Part shown: piece after piece, positions 17,332 through 26,194 of the stretch
Layout of the letters: the number at the start of each line of letters is the position of its first letter
Position numbering within the stretch: position 1 is the first letter of the stretch
From: an uncultured Anaerolineales bacterium
GTDB taxonomy: Bacteria > Chloroflexota > Anaerolineae > Anaerolineales > UBA6663
Length of the DNA: 64,000 nt
Direction: 5' to 3'
Assembly (NCBI GenBank): GCA_937952305.1
Contig: CALFZO010000116.1
Span: 130,345 to 194,344 of the forward strand
Translations under genes and position numbers: made by a program
The notes under the pieces: generated by a model
Databases searched by the model: none
What the model was told of the DNA's origin: nothing
The model's input: the letters and a program-made list of their open reading frames with translations, nothing else

Positions 17332-17967
17332 TTATTGCGGGCCGGGCGTCTGGTCGGCCGGCGGCGGCGCGGCCTCGCCGACAGGCGCCGGGCTGGGCGC
17401 CTCGGCCGAGCCGGTGGGCGCGGCCAGCGGCGAGCGGCCGGCCAGCAGGCCGCTGCGCTGGACCAGCAGGAACAGGCCGACGCCGATCAGCAGGATCGGG
17501 AAGATCAGCTGGCGCAGGCCGCGCGGCCCGAAGAACGACGCCCCGAGTTCAAAGAAAGCGCCGAAGATGACGAAGAGCACGAAACCGACCGCCAGCACGC
17601 GCAGGCCGCTGCGGCGCCGGCCCTCGTCGCCCGTCCACCAGCCCATGATGAACAGGCCGGCCCCGGCCCCCATGACGATCACGGTCCAGCCGTAGGCCCA
17701 GCTCTCAAAATGGCCGGTGAGATTTTGATAGAGCAGCAGCAGGCCGATGGCGCTGATGATGGCGCCGGGGATGGCGAGGCCGCCCGAGGCGCGGCCGCCG
17801 GCCGCCATGCCGGCGAAGAAGAGCGCGCCGAAGGCCACCACGGCCAGCGGCCAGACAAAGTCCCAGGCGTCAAAGCGCAGGAATTGGCCGAGCAGGAACA
17901 GCACCCCCAGGCCGATGAGCACAGCGCCGGCCACCACACTGCCGGCGCGCGATGAGCTATTGGTCAT
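17332..17967 (-). CDS. LiaI/LiaF-like transmembrane protein (larger paralogue)
   Basis: 211 residues; the ATG at 17967 has GAGGAGG 6-7 bases upstream and overlaps the end of the DUF4342 gene by 11 bp. It has several hydrophobic helices (AVLIGLGVLFLLGQF, FVWPLAVVAFGALFFAGM, AIPGAIISAIGLLLLYQN, LIFPILLIGVGLFLLVQ) and a Pro/Ala-rich cytoplasmic tail. Sequence pattern and helix order resemble the 172-residue protein at 15763-16281 (NSTGNWESWAYAW versus NLTGHFESWAYGW), so the two are probably duplicates flanking the GIN gene. No enzymatic motif is visible. Confidence 0.8.
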   Translation of the reverse strand: MTNSSSRAGSVVAGAVLIGLGVLFLLGQFLRFDAWDFVWPLAVVAFGALFFAGMAAGGRASGGLAIPGAIISAIGLLLLYQNLTGHFESWAYGWTVIVMGAGAGLFIMGWWTGDEGRRRSGLRVLAVGFVLFVIFGAFFELGASFFGPRGLRQLIFPILLIGVGLFLLVQRSGLLAGRSPLAAPTGSAEAPSPAPVGEAAPPPADQTPGPQ

Positions 17968-18253
17968 GATTGGCCTCCTCGTTGGACGCCGCCGCCGGGG
18001 TGGCCGCATCCATCTTCTCCACGACGATCGTCAGGTTGGCGGCCAGCGCCGCGATGGCGCCGACGGCGGCCCAGACCGGCAGCAGGAGCGCGCCCACCAC
18101 GCCCAGGGTGAGCGGGATCTCGATCAGGGTCTGGCCGGATTCGTTCTTGATGATGATGCGGCGCACGTTGCCGGCGTGCAGGATTTCCCGCAGCTTGGCG
18201 ACGACGGCTTCGCCGGTCACCTGGAATTCTTCGGTCCGGGTTTGGTCACTCAT
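17957..18253 (-). CDS. DUF4342 domain protein
   Basis: 98 residues. The first half is the DUF4342 pattern (EEFQVTGEAVVAKLREIL, GNVRRIIIKNESGQTLIEIP), followed by a hydrophobic hairpin (LGVVGALLLPVWAAVGAIAALAANL) and a polar tail. DUF4342 proteins are small and often lie next to LiaI and PspC genes; no biochemical role is known to me. It lies between the PspC gene (18 bases upstream) and the LiaI-like gene, whose start overlaps its end. Confidence 0.88.
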   Translation of the reverse strand: MSDQTRTEEFQVTGEAVVAKLREILHAGNVRRIIIKNESGQTLIEIPLTLGVVGALLLPVWAAVGAIAALAANLTIVVEKMDAATPAAASNEEANHDQ

Positions 18254-18271
18254 GGTGGTTCTCCCGGGCGC

Positions 18272-18502
18272 TCAGGCGGCGCGCGGCTCGGCCGGCGCTT
18301 CCGACGTCACCGTCAGGGCGGGCTCACTCGGCACGAACAGGCACAGCAGCAGATAGATCAGCACGCCGTGGCCGCCGCCCAGGGCCATGAGCACAAACAC
18401 CAGGCGCACCACGGTCGGGTCCAGGCCGAGATATTGGCCCAGCCCGCCGCAGACACCCGCGATCATCTTCTGACTGCGACTGCGATAAAGCTTCTTGTCC
18501 AT
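18272..18502 (-). CDS. PspC-domain membrane protein
   Basis: 76 residues from the ATG at 18502, which has AGGAGG 5 bases upstream. Nearly the whole length is a PspC domain: KKLYRSRSQKMIAGVCGGL, YLGLDPTVVRLVFVLMAL, VLIYLLLCLFVPSE. PspC proteins are single-helix membrane sensors or effectors of phage-shock and envelope-stress pathways. It is the first gene of the five-gene run, so its promoter should lie within 18503-18640. Confidence 0.92.
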   Translation of the reverse strand: MDKKLYRSRSQKMIAGVCGGLGQYLGLDPTVVRLVFVLMALGGGHGVLIYLLLCLFVPSEPALTVTSEAPAEPRAA

Positions 18503-18639
18503 ACGTCCTCCTGGGGCGGGCTTCCGCCCCGTGTGTGCTACGTCAGAACTCAATACGCAGCCTGGGACGTTAAGTTTCGGAGAAGTGGGCGATTATGTGC
18601 GACCACGGGTCCGCCGTTGAACCGGCGGCGGAAAAAGGA

Positions 18640-18666
18640 CGCCCCTGGCGGGTGAGGCCAGGGGCG
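18640..18666 (-). terminator. Intrinsic terminator of the P450 gene
   Basis: A perfect 10-bp stem (cgcccctggc / gccaggggcg) with a 7-base loop. On the minus strand it is followed by GTCCTTTTTCC, giving a U5 run. It lies 31 bases after the P450 stop. Confidence 0.85.
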
Positions 18667-18697
18667 CGGAAACAGGGCGCTTGAGGCGCGGGCGGCG

Positions 18698-20074
18698 TCA
18701 GCGCTGGTGGACCTTCAGCCAGAGCGGCCGGGTGGGACGGGTGGCGCCGGCGAACTCGGCCGGGATGGGCTCGGACGAGGTCGGCTCAACGCGGAAGCGT
18801 TCCAGCGCCATCGCCAGCGCGAAGACCATCTCCAGCAGCGCGAAGCTGTTGCCCAGGCAGACGCGCGGGCCGCTGGCGAAGGGGATGTAGGCGTTCTTCG
18901 AGCGGGCGTCCACGGCCGCGGGCGCGAAGCGCTCCGGATCGAACCGCTCCGGATCAGGCCAGACGCTGGGGTGGCGATGGACGAGGTGCGGGATCAGGAT
19001 CACGAGCGTGCGCGCCGGCACCTGGTAGCCGCCGATGGTGTCGGCCTCCAGGTTCTGGCGGGCCAGCAGCGCGGTCGGCGGATACAGACGCAGCGTCTCG
19101 TCCACGACCATGCGCGTGTACTTCAGCTCCGGCACGTCGGCCATGGCCGGCCGGCGCCCGCCCAGCACGCGCCGGGCCTCCGCCGCCGTCGCCTCGGCCG
19201 CCTGGGGATGGCGCGAGAGCAGATACCAGGCCCAGGTCAGCGTGCGCGCCGTCGTCTCGAAGCCGGCGAAGAACAGCGTGATGACCTCGTCGCGCAGCTG
19301 CTGCTCGCTCATGCGCGCCCCGGTCTCCTCGTCCTGCGCGCGCAGCAGGAGGCCGAGCAGGTCCTCGCCGGGCTGCTGCCGGCCGGCCTGGATGCGCTCA
19401 CTGACGAAGCGGTTGATGACTTCCAGATCGTGGCGGAAGCGGCGCTGCTTGGGGAACGGCGCCCACAGGGGCAGCTTCACCGGGGCCAAGCTCTGCTCCG
19501 GGATGAAGGCGAAGGCGGATTGGAAGGCCGCGCCCACCTCGGCCAGCGCCTCACCCAGATCCAGGCTGAACATGGCCCGCCCGATGACGCTCATCGTCAG
19601 CCGCATCATCTCCGCGTCCACGTTGACTGGCTCGCCGCGCTGAGCGGCCGTCTCCCAGCGGACCAGCAGCCGGTCGGTGACCTCGGCCATCATGGCGGCG
19701 TAGCGGCTGATGGCGGTTGGCGTAAACGGCGGCTGCATCAGGCGGCGCTGCTGGCGCCACAGGTCGCCGTCGCTGGTGACCAGGCCCTGCCCCACCAGCA
19801 GCCGGAAGCCGTCGTAGCCGAGACCCTTGATGTAGTTCTTCTGGTTCTTGACGAGCACGTGGTGCACGTGGTCCGGGTGGGCCAGCAGGCAGGCGTTCAG
19901 CGGCCCCAGTTTCAGGCCGATGACGTCGCCGTACTGGCGCCACAGGTCGGTGTAGGCGGCCAGCACGTCACGGCCCGAGAGCTGCAGCGCATTGCCCATC
20001 ACGGGCAGGCCGCGCGGACCGGGCGGCGCCGGCGGCAAGAGGTCGGTTGGCGCTGTCGATGAACTCGCAGTCAT
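18698..20074 (-). CDS. Cytochrome P450
   Basis: 458 residues from the ATG at 20074, fixed by GGAGG 6 bases upstream; 54 further in-frame codons upstream have no such support. Diagnostic motifs: I-helix AGFETTARTL (oxygen activation), ExxR in ETLRLYPP, PERFDPERF, and the heme loop FASGPRVCLG with thiolate ligand Cys406. Overall it resembles the CYP102/CYP4-like bacterial class that hydroxylates fatty acids or terpenoids. No N-terminal membrane anchor is seen, so it should be soluble. No ferredoxin or reductase gene is in the window; redox partners must come from elsewhere. It is transcribed alone with its own terminator. Confidence 0.95.
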   Translation of the reverse strand: MTASSSTAPTDLLPPAPPGPRGLPVMGNALQLSGRDVLAAYTDLWRQYGDVIGLKLGPLNACLLAHPDHVHHVLVKNQKNYIKGLGYDGFRLLVGQGLVTSDGDLWRQQRRLMQPPFTPTAISRYAAMMAEVTDRLLVRWETAAQRGEPVNVDAEMMRLTMSVIGRAMFSLDLGEALAEVGAAFQSAFAFIPEQSLAPVKLPLWAPFPKQRRFRHDLEVINRFVSERIQAGRQQPGEDLLGLLLRAQDEETGARMSEQQLRDEVITLFFAGFETTARTLTWAWYLLSRHPQAAEATAAEARRVLGGRRPAMADVPELKYTRMVVDETLRLYPPTALLARQNLEADTIGGYQVPARTLVILIPHLVHRHPSVWPDPERFDPERFAPAAVDARSKNAYIPFASGPRVCLGNSFALLEMVFALAMALERFRVEPTSSEPIPAEFAGATRPTRPLWLKVHQR

Positions 20075-20236
20075 GCGAAACCTCCAAGACCAACAGGCTG
20101 GGAAAGCGGCGGGCGGGGTGACAGCCAGCCACGGCCGAACGCCGGCTCCCAAGATCAGGATAGGAGCATAGCCGCGCCGCAGCCGGCGCGGGACCGGACT
20201 GATTCTACCGCCAACTCCGGCCGGGACCAGGCGCAC

Positions 20237-23200
20237 TCACGGGTTGAGCTCAGCGCAGGCGTGGTGCAGGTATTGGCGGCACTCGGCGGACGTCAACGGC
20301 CGGGTGACCCGCTGACGCGCCAACGCCAGCAGATCAGCGGGCTGGTTCAAGAACACCCGTACCCGGCCGGCGCTGTCCGCCATCCACAGGCGGGCCCCCT
20401 CGGCGCTGATGCCCAGAACGAGCACGGGGTTTTCTCCAGACACCAACGTCAGCGGTGCCTGACCCGGGCCGATCTCCCAGACCTGCAGTTGGCCGCCGCC
20501 GCTGGCAGCCAGGCGTGTGCCGTCGGGCGAGATCGCCAACGCCGACACCGGCTCGGTGAGCCCGGTCAGCGTCGCCCGCAATCGGCCGGCGGCCGGCTCC
20601 CAAACCTCCACCGCGCCATCCTGACAGCCGACCGCCAGCGGCGCGGTGCGCGCCTCCGGGGCAAAGCTCAAGGCGGCCGGCCGGCAGCCCGGCGTCAGGG
20701 CCGCCTGCCATTGCGCGGTTTGCGTATCCCAGAGCGCGACCGCGCCGCGCGGATCGAGGACGGCCAGGCGCATCGCGTCCGGGCTGGCCGCCAGGGCCCA
20801 GGGCGGACCGGCGTGACCGGGCAGTGTCGCGCGCAGCCCGCCTGTGCTTGTATTCCACACCCGCACGGCGCCGTCGCTGCCGGCCGCGGCCAGCCACAGG
20901 CTGTCTGGGCTGAACGCAAACGCCGTCAGGGCCACCCCGGCTGGCGGTGACAGCGCGGCCACCGGCCGGCCGTCGGCCGCCGCCCACAAGGCGCCAGCAC
21001 CTGGGCCGGCGCCGGCGACGGCCAGCCGCTTCCCATCCGGGCTGAGGGCCAGCCTCGTCACGGCCAGGCCGACCGGCCAGACCCGCAAGCGCTGGCCCGC
21101 CGCCAGGTCCCAAAGCGCGACCTCGGCCGGCGCCGAGCGACAGACGACGGCAGCGCGCCCGCTCGGCGCGGCCGCCATCACTGGCAGACCATCCGCGCAC
21201 ATCGCCACAGCCGGCCCTTCGTCGAGCGGGCCGGTCTCCCAGTAGCGGATGGTCGCATCCACCCCGGCCGTGATGAGCCAGCGTCCCTCTGGGCTGAAAA
21301 GAGTCTGCGGGATCGCGCCGCGATGCCCGGCCAAGACTGCCAGCTGCTGCCCGCTCGGCCACTCCCACAGGCCGGCCTCCCCGCCCGATCCGGCGGCGGC
21401 CAGGCGGGCGCCATCCGGGCTGAAGGCCAGGCTGGTCAACGACCCGGCCGGACCCCGCAGGAGCTGCAGCGCGCGACCGGTGACCGTGTCCCACACGTGC
21501 ACCCATCCGGGTTGCGGACCCCCCGTCGCCAGGCGATCGCCGCCGGGGCTGAACGCCAGCGCGCCTGCCTCACCCGTGACGGCCGGCAATGCGAGACGGC
21601 GCACGCCCTCGGGCAGCGCCCAGAGCTCAAGCCTCCCGCCGCCGGCCACCGCCAGGGTGCGGCCGTCGGGCGTGAAGCCCAGACTGATCACCGGCGCCAG
21701 CGTGGACGCCACCGCCGCCAGCAATTCGTGTCGGGCGACATCCCACACCCACACCGCGCCGCGCTCAGCCGGCCAGAATGCCACGAAGCGTCCATCCGCG
21801 CTGAAGGCCGCGGCCTTCAGCGCGGCGTAGCGCACGGGCAAGGTGCGGCGCGGCGCGGCCTGTCCGGTGGGTATGGTCCAGGCGGCGAGGACGGCCTGTC
21901 CATCGGCGGCCTCGGTGAGGGCCAGGAGCCTGGCGTCGGCTGTGAGCGGGCCCGGGAAGCGCGTGCTGACCGGCGCGGTGAAGACAACGGCTCCGGTCGC
22001 GGCGGCCCAGACCTGAGGCGTGCCCGCCGGGCCGGCGGCCGCGAGGTAGGCGCCGTCCGGGCTGAGCGTCAGGTGGGCCACCGCTCCAGCGGCCGTGAAC
22101 GTGCGGCGCACCCGGGAGGCGGCCAGCGCGTGATGCAGCGCGGCTTCAGCCTCGGGTAACAGCGTGCCATCGACGGTGTAGGTGGTGCTCAGCGCTTCCA
22201 GCGCCAGGAGCAGGCTGCGCTCCGGATCAGCGGCCAGGCTGGCTTCGGCGGACGCGGCCACCTCGCGCGCATAGGCCAGGCGCACGGCCAGTTGAGCCGC
22301 GCGGGTGTGTTCGGCCGCCTCGCTGCCGAAATAGGCCGCCAACCCGCCCAGGCCCAGCGCCAGGACCAGCGCCCCGCTCAGCGCCAGCGCATGCCACCGC
22401 AGGCGGCGCGCCGTCTGGACGTGCTCCTCGGCGCGTTGGCGCTCGGACTCGGCGAGCTGGCGGGCGGCCTCCAGCTCGCGGCGATGCCGGGCGGCCTGAT
22501 CCGCGGCCGCCTGGTCCGCCTGTGCGCGAGACGCCTCCAGGAACTCGCGCTCCTGGGCGTTGAGCTCCGCCTGCTCCAACTCAGCCGTCCACGCCTGGAG
22601 GTGGGTCAGGCGCGGGCCGCTGTACAACAGGCTGGGATCACGCTCAAGCGCGCGCCACTCCGCCGCCGCCTCGGCCAGCTGGCGGCGCAGGCGCAGGCTG
22701 TCGCGGGCTTCGTCCAGCCAGGTGCGCAGCCGGGGCCAGGCCTGGATCAGGGCCTCATGCGCGATCTCGACCGCGGCCTCGTCCAGGGTGAGGAGGCGTG
22801 CCTCCGCGAGCGTCTCGAGCACGGCCTGGCGCGCGGGCGCGTCGCTGACCGGTGGAAGCAACTCGGTGGTGGCGACCCGGCGGCGGGTGTCGCGCGCCGG
22901 ATGGCCTTCGCCGGGGGCGATCAGGCGCAGCAAGATCTGGCGCGCGATCCGGCGTTGATCCGCGTTCAACTGATCGTTGAAGACGGCCTCCGCCGTCGCC
23001 GCCACGGCGCCGCGCACACCGCCGGCCGCCGCGTACCCGCTCAAGGTCAGTGTCCGGCCGCGCCGCCGCCGCCACGTCTCCAGCAGCGCGTGCGAGAGCA
23101 ACGGCAGCGCGCCCGGCTCCGGCCCGTCCAGGTCATCGGCGCCGACAGCCTGCAAACAGACCTCCGCCAGGCCGGGCTCCAGGGCCCAGCCGCCGGCCGC

Positions 23201-24124
23201 GGCGGGCGCCTCGATGGCGCGCCGGAGTTCGGCCGCCGTCATGGGGCCGAGGTGGGCGTGGCCGGCCGCGAGCACCTCGCGCAGACCCTCGAAGCGCGCG
23301 CAGTCCGCGTAGAAGTCGGCGCGCAGGACAATGACGACGAGGGCGATTCCGTCCGGCGCGCTGGCGGCGGCCAGCAGGCTGCGCACAAAAGCGCCCTGCT
23401 CGGCCGGGTCTCGGCAGTGGACGAAGAGCTCCTCCAACTGGTCGACGACGAGCAGGGCGTGGGCGGCGCCGCACCGCCGCGCCGCGCCGGCCAGCGCCGC
23501 GGCCAGATCCGAATCCTGGCCGCCGTTCAGCGGTTGCGGCGCCAGGCTCGCGGCCAGGGCGCGCAGCGGGTGAGCGCCCGGCGTCACCACATGCACGGGC
23601 CAGTCCGCGGACTCTGGCTGCCGGCGCAGAGCCGGGATCAGGCCGGCACGCACCACCGACGACTTGCCGCTGCCGGAGGCGCCGACGATGGCTACCCACC
23701 GAGCCGGCCGCGGCCCAGGCGCGGTGCCGGCACAGGCCAGGACGTCGGCCACCAACTGCTGGGTCACGGCTTCCCGCCCAAAGAAAGCGTCGGCGTCGGC
23801 GACGTCGAAAGAGTTAAGGCCCTTGTAAGGGGGGATTTCCGAAGCGGTGAGGTCCTGTGGCTGAGCCTGATGCGCCAGGTCCAGCAGGCGCGCGGCCGCC
23901 GCCGGCTCATCAGCCAGGTCCAGGATTGGGACAAAGCGGGCGGCAATCGTCGCGGGGTCCGGCTGGCGTTGATTAAGCTCCAGGCGGCTGATCTGGGCTT
24001 CGGAGTAGCCAACGGCAATGCCCAACTCACGCTGGGTCAGGCCGACGCGGCGCCGGAGGCACCGTAGCAGGTCGCCGAAGGTCGTGAAGCGGTCCAGGAC
24101 GAACGCGGTCAAGTTAGAGGCCAT
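20237..24124 (-). CDS. XRE-nSTAND1 ATPase-WD40 protein
   Basis: 1295 residues. Order: helix-turn-helix of XRE type (about 15-70: LTQRELGIAVGYSEAQISRLE); nSTAND1 linker and ATPase (YKGLNSFDVADADAFFGRE, Walker A GASGSGKSS with Lys154, Walker B LLVVDQLEELF with Asp228); winged/helical region to about 500; Gln/Glu/Arg-rich coiled coil (about 500-570); one transmembrane helix (about 578-600); then about 14 WD40 blades to the end (FSPDGARLAAAGSGGE, ISPDGTRLAASGG). STAND NTPases are ligand-gated switches; here the propeller would be the sensor on the far side of the membrane and the HTH the output. GGAAGGGG precedes the ATG. Confidence 0.93.
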   Translation of the reverse strand: MASNLTAFVLDRFTTFGDLLRCLRRRVGLTQRELGIAVGYSEAQISRLELNQRQPDPATIAARFVPILDLADEPAAAARLLDLAHQAQPQDLTASEIPPYKGLNSFDVADADAFFGREAVTQQLVADVLACAGTAPGPRPARWVAIVGASGSGKSSVVRAGLIPALRRQPESADWPVHVVTPGAHPLRALAASLAPQPLNGGQDSDLAAALAGAARRCGAAHALLVVDQLEELFVHCRDPAEQGAFVRSLLAAASAPDGIALVVIVLRADFYADCARFEGLREVLAAGHAHLGPMTAAELRRAIEAPAAAGGWALEPGLAEVCLQAVGADDLDGPEPGALPLLSHALLETWRRRRGRTLTLSGYAAAGGVRGAVAATAEAVFNDQLNADQRRIARQILLRLIAPGEGHPARDTRRRVATTELLPPVSDAPARQAVLETLAEARLLTLDEAAVEIAHEALIQAWPRLRTWLDEARDSLRLRRQLAEAAAEWRALERDPSLLYSGPRLTHLQAWTAELEQAELNAQEREFLEASRAQADQAAADQAARHRRELEAARQLAESERQRAEEHVQTARRLRWHALALSGALVLALGLGGLAAYFGSEAAEHTRAAQLAVRLAYAREVAASAEASLAADPERSLLLALEALSTTYTVDGTLLPEAEAALHHALAASRVRRTFTAAGAVAHLTLSPDGAYLAAAGPAGTPQVWAAATGAVVFTAPVSTRFPGPLTADARLLALTEAADGQAVLAAWTIPTGQAAPRRTLPVRYAALKAAAFSADGRFVAFWPAERGAVWVWDVARHELLAAVASTLAPVISLGFTPDGRTLAVAGGGRLELWALPEGVRRLALPAVTGEAGALAFSPGGDRLATGGPQPGWVHVWDTVTGRALQLLRGPAGSLTSLAFSPDGARLAAAGSGGEAGLWEWPSGQQLAVLAGHRGAIPQTLFSPEGRWLITAGVDATIRYWETGPLDEGPAVAMCADGLPVMAAAPSGRAAVVCRSAPAEVALWDLAAGQRLRVWPVGLAVTRLALSPDGKRLAVAGAGPGAGALWAAADGRPVAALSPPAGVALTAFAFSPDSLWLAAAGSDGAVRVWNTSTGGLRATLPGHAGPPWALAASPDAMRLAVLDPRGAVALWDTQTAQWQAALTPGCRPAALSFAPEARTAPLAVGCQDGAVEVWEPAAGRLRATLTGLTEPVSALAISPDGTRLAASGGGQLQVWEIGPGQAPLTLVSGENPVLVLGISAEGARLWMADSAGRVRVFLNQPADLLALARQRVTRPLTSAECRQYLHHACAELNP

Positions 24125-24168
24125 TGACCCCTTCCCACTGCCGCGCCACCCGCGTTCAGGCTGATTCG

Positions 24169-24180
24169 ATTATAGGCCGC
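24169..24180 (-). promoter_or_regulatory. GCGGCCTATAAT -10 region for the nSTAND gene
   Basis: On the minus strand the 12-mer GCGGCCTATAAT ends in a perfect -10 hexamer 45 bases before the start codon. No good -35 is seen at 16-18 bases. The identical 12-mer precedes the MFS gene at nearly the same distance. Confidence 0.5.
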
Positions 24181-24271
24181 AAATGGCCGCCGGGATTGGC
24201 AAGAAATGTCATAGCGCCGCCACCGTGTCGTGCTAGGGTGGAGCCACACCGACCGACCAAAGGAGGCGTCT

Positions 24272-24757
24272 ATGCGTCGCAAGCACCTGTTCGATTTCAC
24301 CCGGCGCCCCGTGATGGGAGGCGCCCATGGGGGGACGATCCATCACACCTACGATTGGGTCGTGTCGCACAAAGTGCTGCTGGAAGTGCTGGGCGGCCTC
24401 TTGGCCGTGATCGTGATCGGGCTGCTGCTGTACACGCTGAACCTGGCGAATACCGCCGCCAACCTGAGCGCCGGCAGCGCCATCCAGTTGACGGAGTACG
24501 AGCTGCACAACTACGACGCCATCGAGGCGATCCGGGCGGCCCGGCTGGTGAACCCGGCGCCAGTGGCCGACCGCAGCTACGACGCCATCGAGGCCATGCG
24601 CGCCCAGCGCACCTGGTTCAACGCGGCAGGCGACCACAGCTATGACGGGATCGAGGCGGTGCGCGCCGCCCGTCTGATCAACCCGCTGCCCGTGGCCGAC
24701 CACAGCTATGACGCGCTGGAGGCGAAGCGGCTCGAGTTCTTCGAGTCGCAGAAGTAA
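24272..24757 (+). CDS. Membrane protein with four YDAIEAxRAxR repeats
   Basis: 161 residues from the ATG at 24272, fixed by AAAGGAGG. Order: basic N-terminus (MRRKHLFDFTRRP), one transmembrane helix (about 36-57), then a soluble part with four copies of an 11-residue motif at residues 81, 103, 124 and 146: YDAIEAIRAAR, YDAIEAMRAQR, YDGIEAVRAAR, YDALEAKRLEF. Spacing is 21-22 residues, and linkers repeat as VNPAPVADRS / INPLPVADHS. The repeats look helical and surface-exposed. I recognise no named family. It is divergent from the nSTAND gene across 147 bp and may share its regulation. Confidence 0.8.
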   Translation: MRRKHLFDFTRRPVMGGAHGGTIHHTYDWVVSHKVLLEVLGGLLAVIVIGLLLYTLNLANTAANLSAGSAIQLTEYELHNYDAIEAIRAARLVNPAPVADRSYDAIEAMRAQRTWFNAAGDHSYDGIEAVRAARLINPLPVADHSYDALEAKRLEFFESQK

Positions 24758-24824
24758 ACCTCAGGCGCAGCCGCGCGGACAGGCGACGAACCAACGAATC
24801 ACGCGCGCAATAGCTCGGAAACAC

Positions 24825-24862
24825 AACCGGGCGGCCGCTTGACAGAGAGCGGCCACCCGGTT
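24825..24862. terminator. Hairpin between convergent genes
   Basis: The stem aaccgggcggccgct / agcggccacccggtt pairs over 15 positions with one mismatch, loop tgacagag. It lies between the repeat membrane protein gene and the MFS gene. Confidence 0.75.
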
Positions 24863-24895
24863 CGGTGGAGCGCCGGCCTGGTGGAGAGGCGGTCC

Positions 24896-26149
24896 TCAGT
24901 CCGCGTCCGCGGGCGCCGCAGCCTCGGCGGATGGCTCGGCGGCTGGGGTCGGAGGCAGCTTGAACTTGAACCAGGTCGGCCCGATGGTCAGCAGCGCCAC
25001 ACCGGCCGTGATCCAGAACGGCAGGCGCGGATTGAAGCGTTCCCACAGTTGAGCGCCCACCCACGGCGCCGGCAGCGAGATAATGCCGAGGCTGCTCTGG
25101 AAGATCCCGTTGAAGGTGCCCAGCGTGTGGCGGGGGACGACCTTGGAGATCAGGGCCTGGTAGGCCGGGCTGAGCAGCCCCACCCCCACCCCGAAGAGCA
25201 CCCACGTCAGCACGAAGCCCAGATAGTTCTCGGCCAACACGAACACCACCAGCGCCACAAACACGATCAGGAAGCCGAGCGAGATGGCGACGCGTTCCCC
25301 GTAACGGTCGGACAGGCGGCCCGAGGCCACCGGCGTGAGCATCATCGCCACCGAAAAGACTGAGCCGAGCAGGCCGATCTGCGCCAGGCTCAAGCCCGCG
25401 ACCTGCTCCAGGTAGAGCGGCTGGAGTTGCTCGGACAGGCGGAAGGCGATATCGCGCACGCCGTCGGTGAGGAAAATCCACGTGATCACGCCGCCGCCCA
25501 CCAGCAGCGACCCGATCAGGGTGGCGCTCGCCCGGAAAGAGGCCAGCGTCAGCGGCCGGGCCTGGGCCTCGCTCGGCGAACGCATGGTGCGCGCCATCCA
25601 CACGCGCAGCAGGGCGGCCAGGGTGTAGAACAGCGTCGCGCCCAGCAGCATGGCCTGGAACCCCCAGCGTCCGGCCAGGAAGCCGCCCAGCGGCGGTCCG
25701 ACCACGCCCACGATCTGGTAGAGCGTGTCGGTCAGGCCATAGACGCGCCCGCGATTCGCCTCGCTCGAATTCTCGGCGATGAAGGCGCTGAAGCTCGGCC
25801 CGACGAGGGCGTACGGGATCTGGGAGATGGACAACGCCAGCAGCATCCACTGCCAGTTGGGCGCCAGCAGCATGGCCAGGAAGCCGAGCACACCGCCCAG
25901 GCTGCCCAGCGCCACGGCGCGCAGCCGCCCGATCGAGTCCGAGATCCAGCCGCCCAGGATCTGCAGCGTCAGCACCACGACCGAGGTCAGCGTGAACACC
26001 AGGCCCACCTGGCTCACCGAGGCGCCCAGTTCGGTCAGGTAGATCGGCATCAACAAGTTGGTCATCGAGCCCGCGATGTTGGCCAGGATCATGGCGAGCA
26101 AGAACCAACGCATCAGGGGAGACAGCAACGGAGGCTTTTTGTCAGACAT
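24896..26149 (-). CDS. MFS transporter
   Basis: 417 residues with about twelve hydrophobic helices in two sets of six. The loop between helices 2 and 3 carries the family A motif in variant form (GGWISDSIGRLRAVALGS) and its repeat in the second half (SGRLSDRYGERVAISLG). This places it in the drug:H+ or sugar-like MFS efflux group; substrate is not determinable. The N-terminus is short and charged (MSDKKPPLLSPLMRW), and the C-terminus is Ala/Pro/Asp-rich. It is alone on its strand, preceded by the GCGGCC-TATAAT promoter element and followed by a convergent terminator. Confidence 0.9.
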   Translation of the reverse strand: MSDKKPPLLSPLMRWFLLAMILANIAGSMTNLLMPIYLTELGASVSQVGLVFTLTSVVVLTLQILGGWISDSIGRLRAVALGSLGGVLGFLAMLLAPNWQWMLLALSISQIPYALVGPSFSAFIAENSSEANRGRVYGLTDTLYQIVGVVGPPLGGFLAGRWGFQAMLLGATLFYTLAALLRVWMARTMRSPSEAQARPLTLASFRASATLIGSLLVGGGVITWIFLTDGVRDIAFRLSEQLQPLYLEQVAGLSLAQIGLLGSVFSVAMMLTPVASGRLSDRYGERVAISLGFLIVFVALVVFVLAENYLGFVLTWVLFGVGVGLLSPAYQALISKVVPRHTLGTFNGIFQSSLGIISLPAPWVGAQLWERFNPRLPFWITAGVALLTIGPTWFKFKLPPTPAAEPSAEAAAPADAD

Positions 26150-26194
26150 ACGGACCCGCTGACCGCGACGCCGGATTGCCGGAGTTGTGCTGTC

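Noticed and set aside
15748..17955. A 735-codon open frame on the plus strand
   Set aside because: It lies antisense to the LiaI/GIN/LiaI genes, has Gln/Arg/Ala-rich low-complexity content and no domain; high GC leaves such frames open.
20075..20236. N-terminal extension of the P450 by 54 codons
   Set aside because: The extension is Arg/Pro/Ala-rich without anchor helix, and GGAGG supports the ATG at 20074.
20237..22100. Regular repeated DNA that could suggest a CRISPR or satellite
   Set aside because: The repeats are diverged WD40 blades in one frame, with no identical direct repeats or spacers.
22292..24067. A 591-codon plus-strand frame opposite the nSTAND gene
   Set aside because: The minus-strand frame has Walker motifs and WD40 repeats; this one is Gln/Arg-rich shadow sequence.
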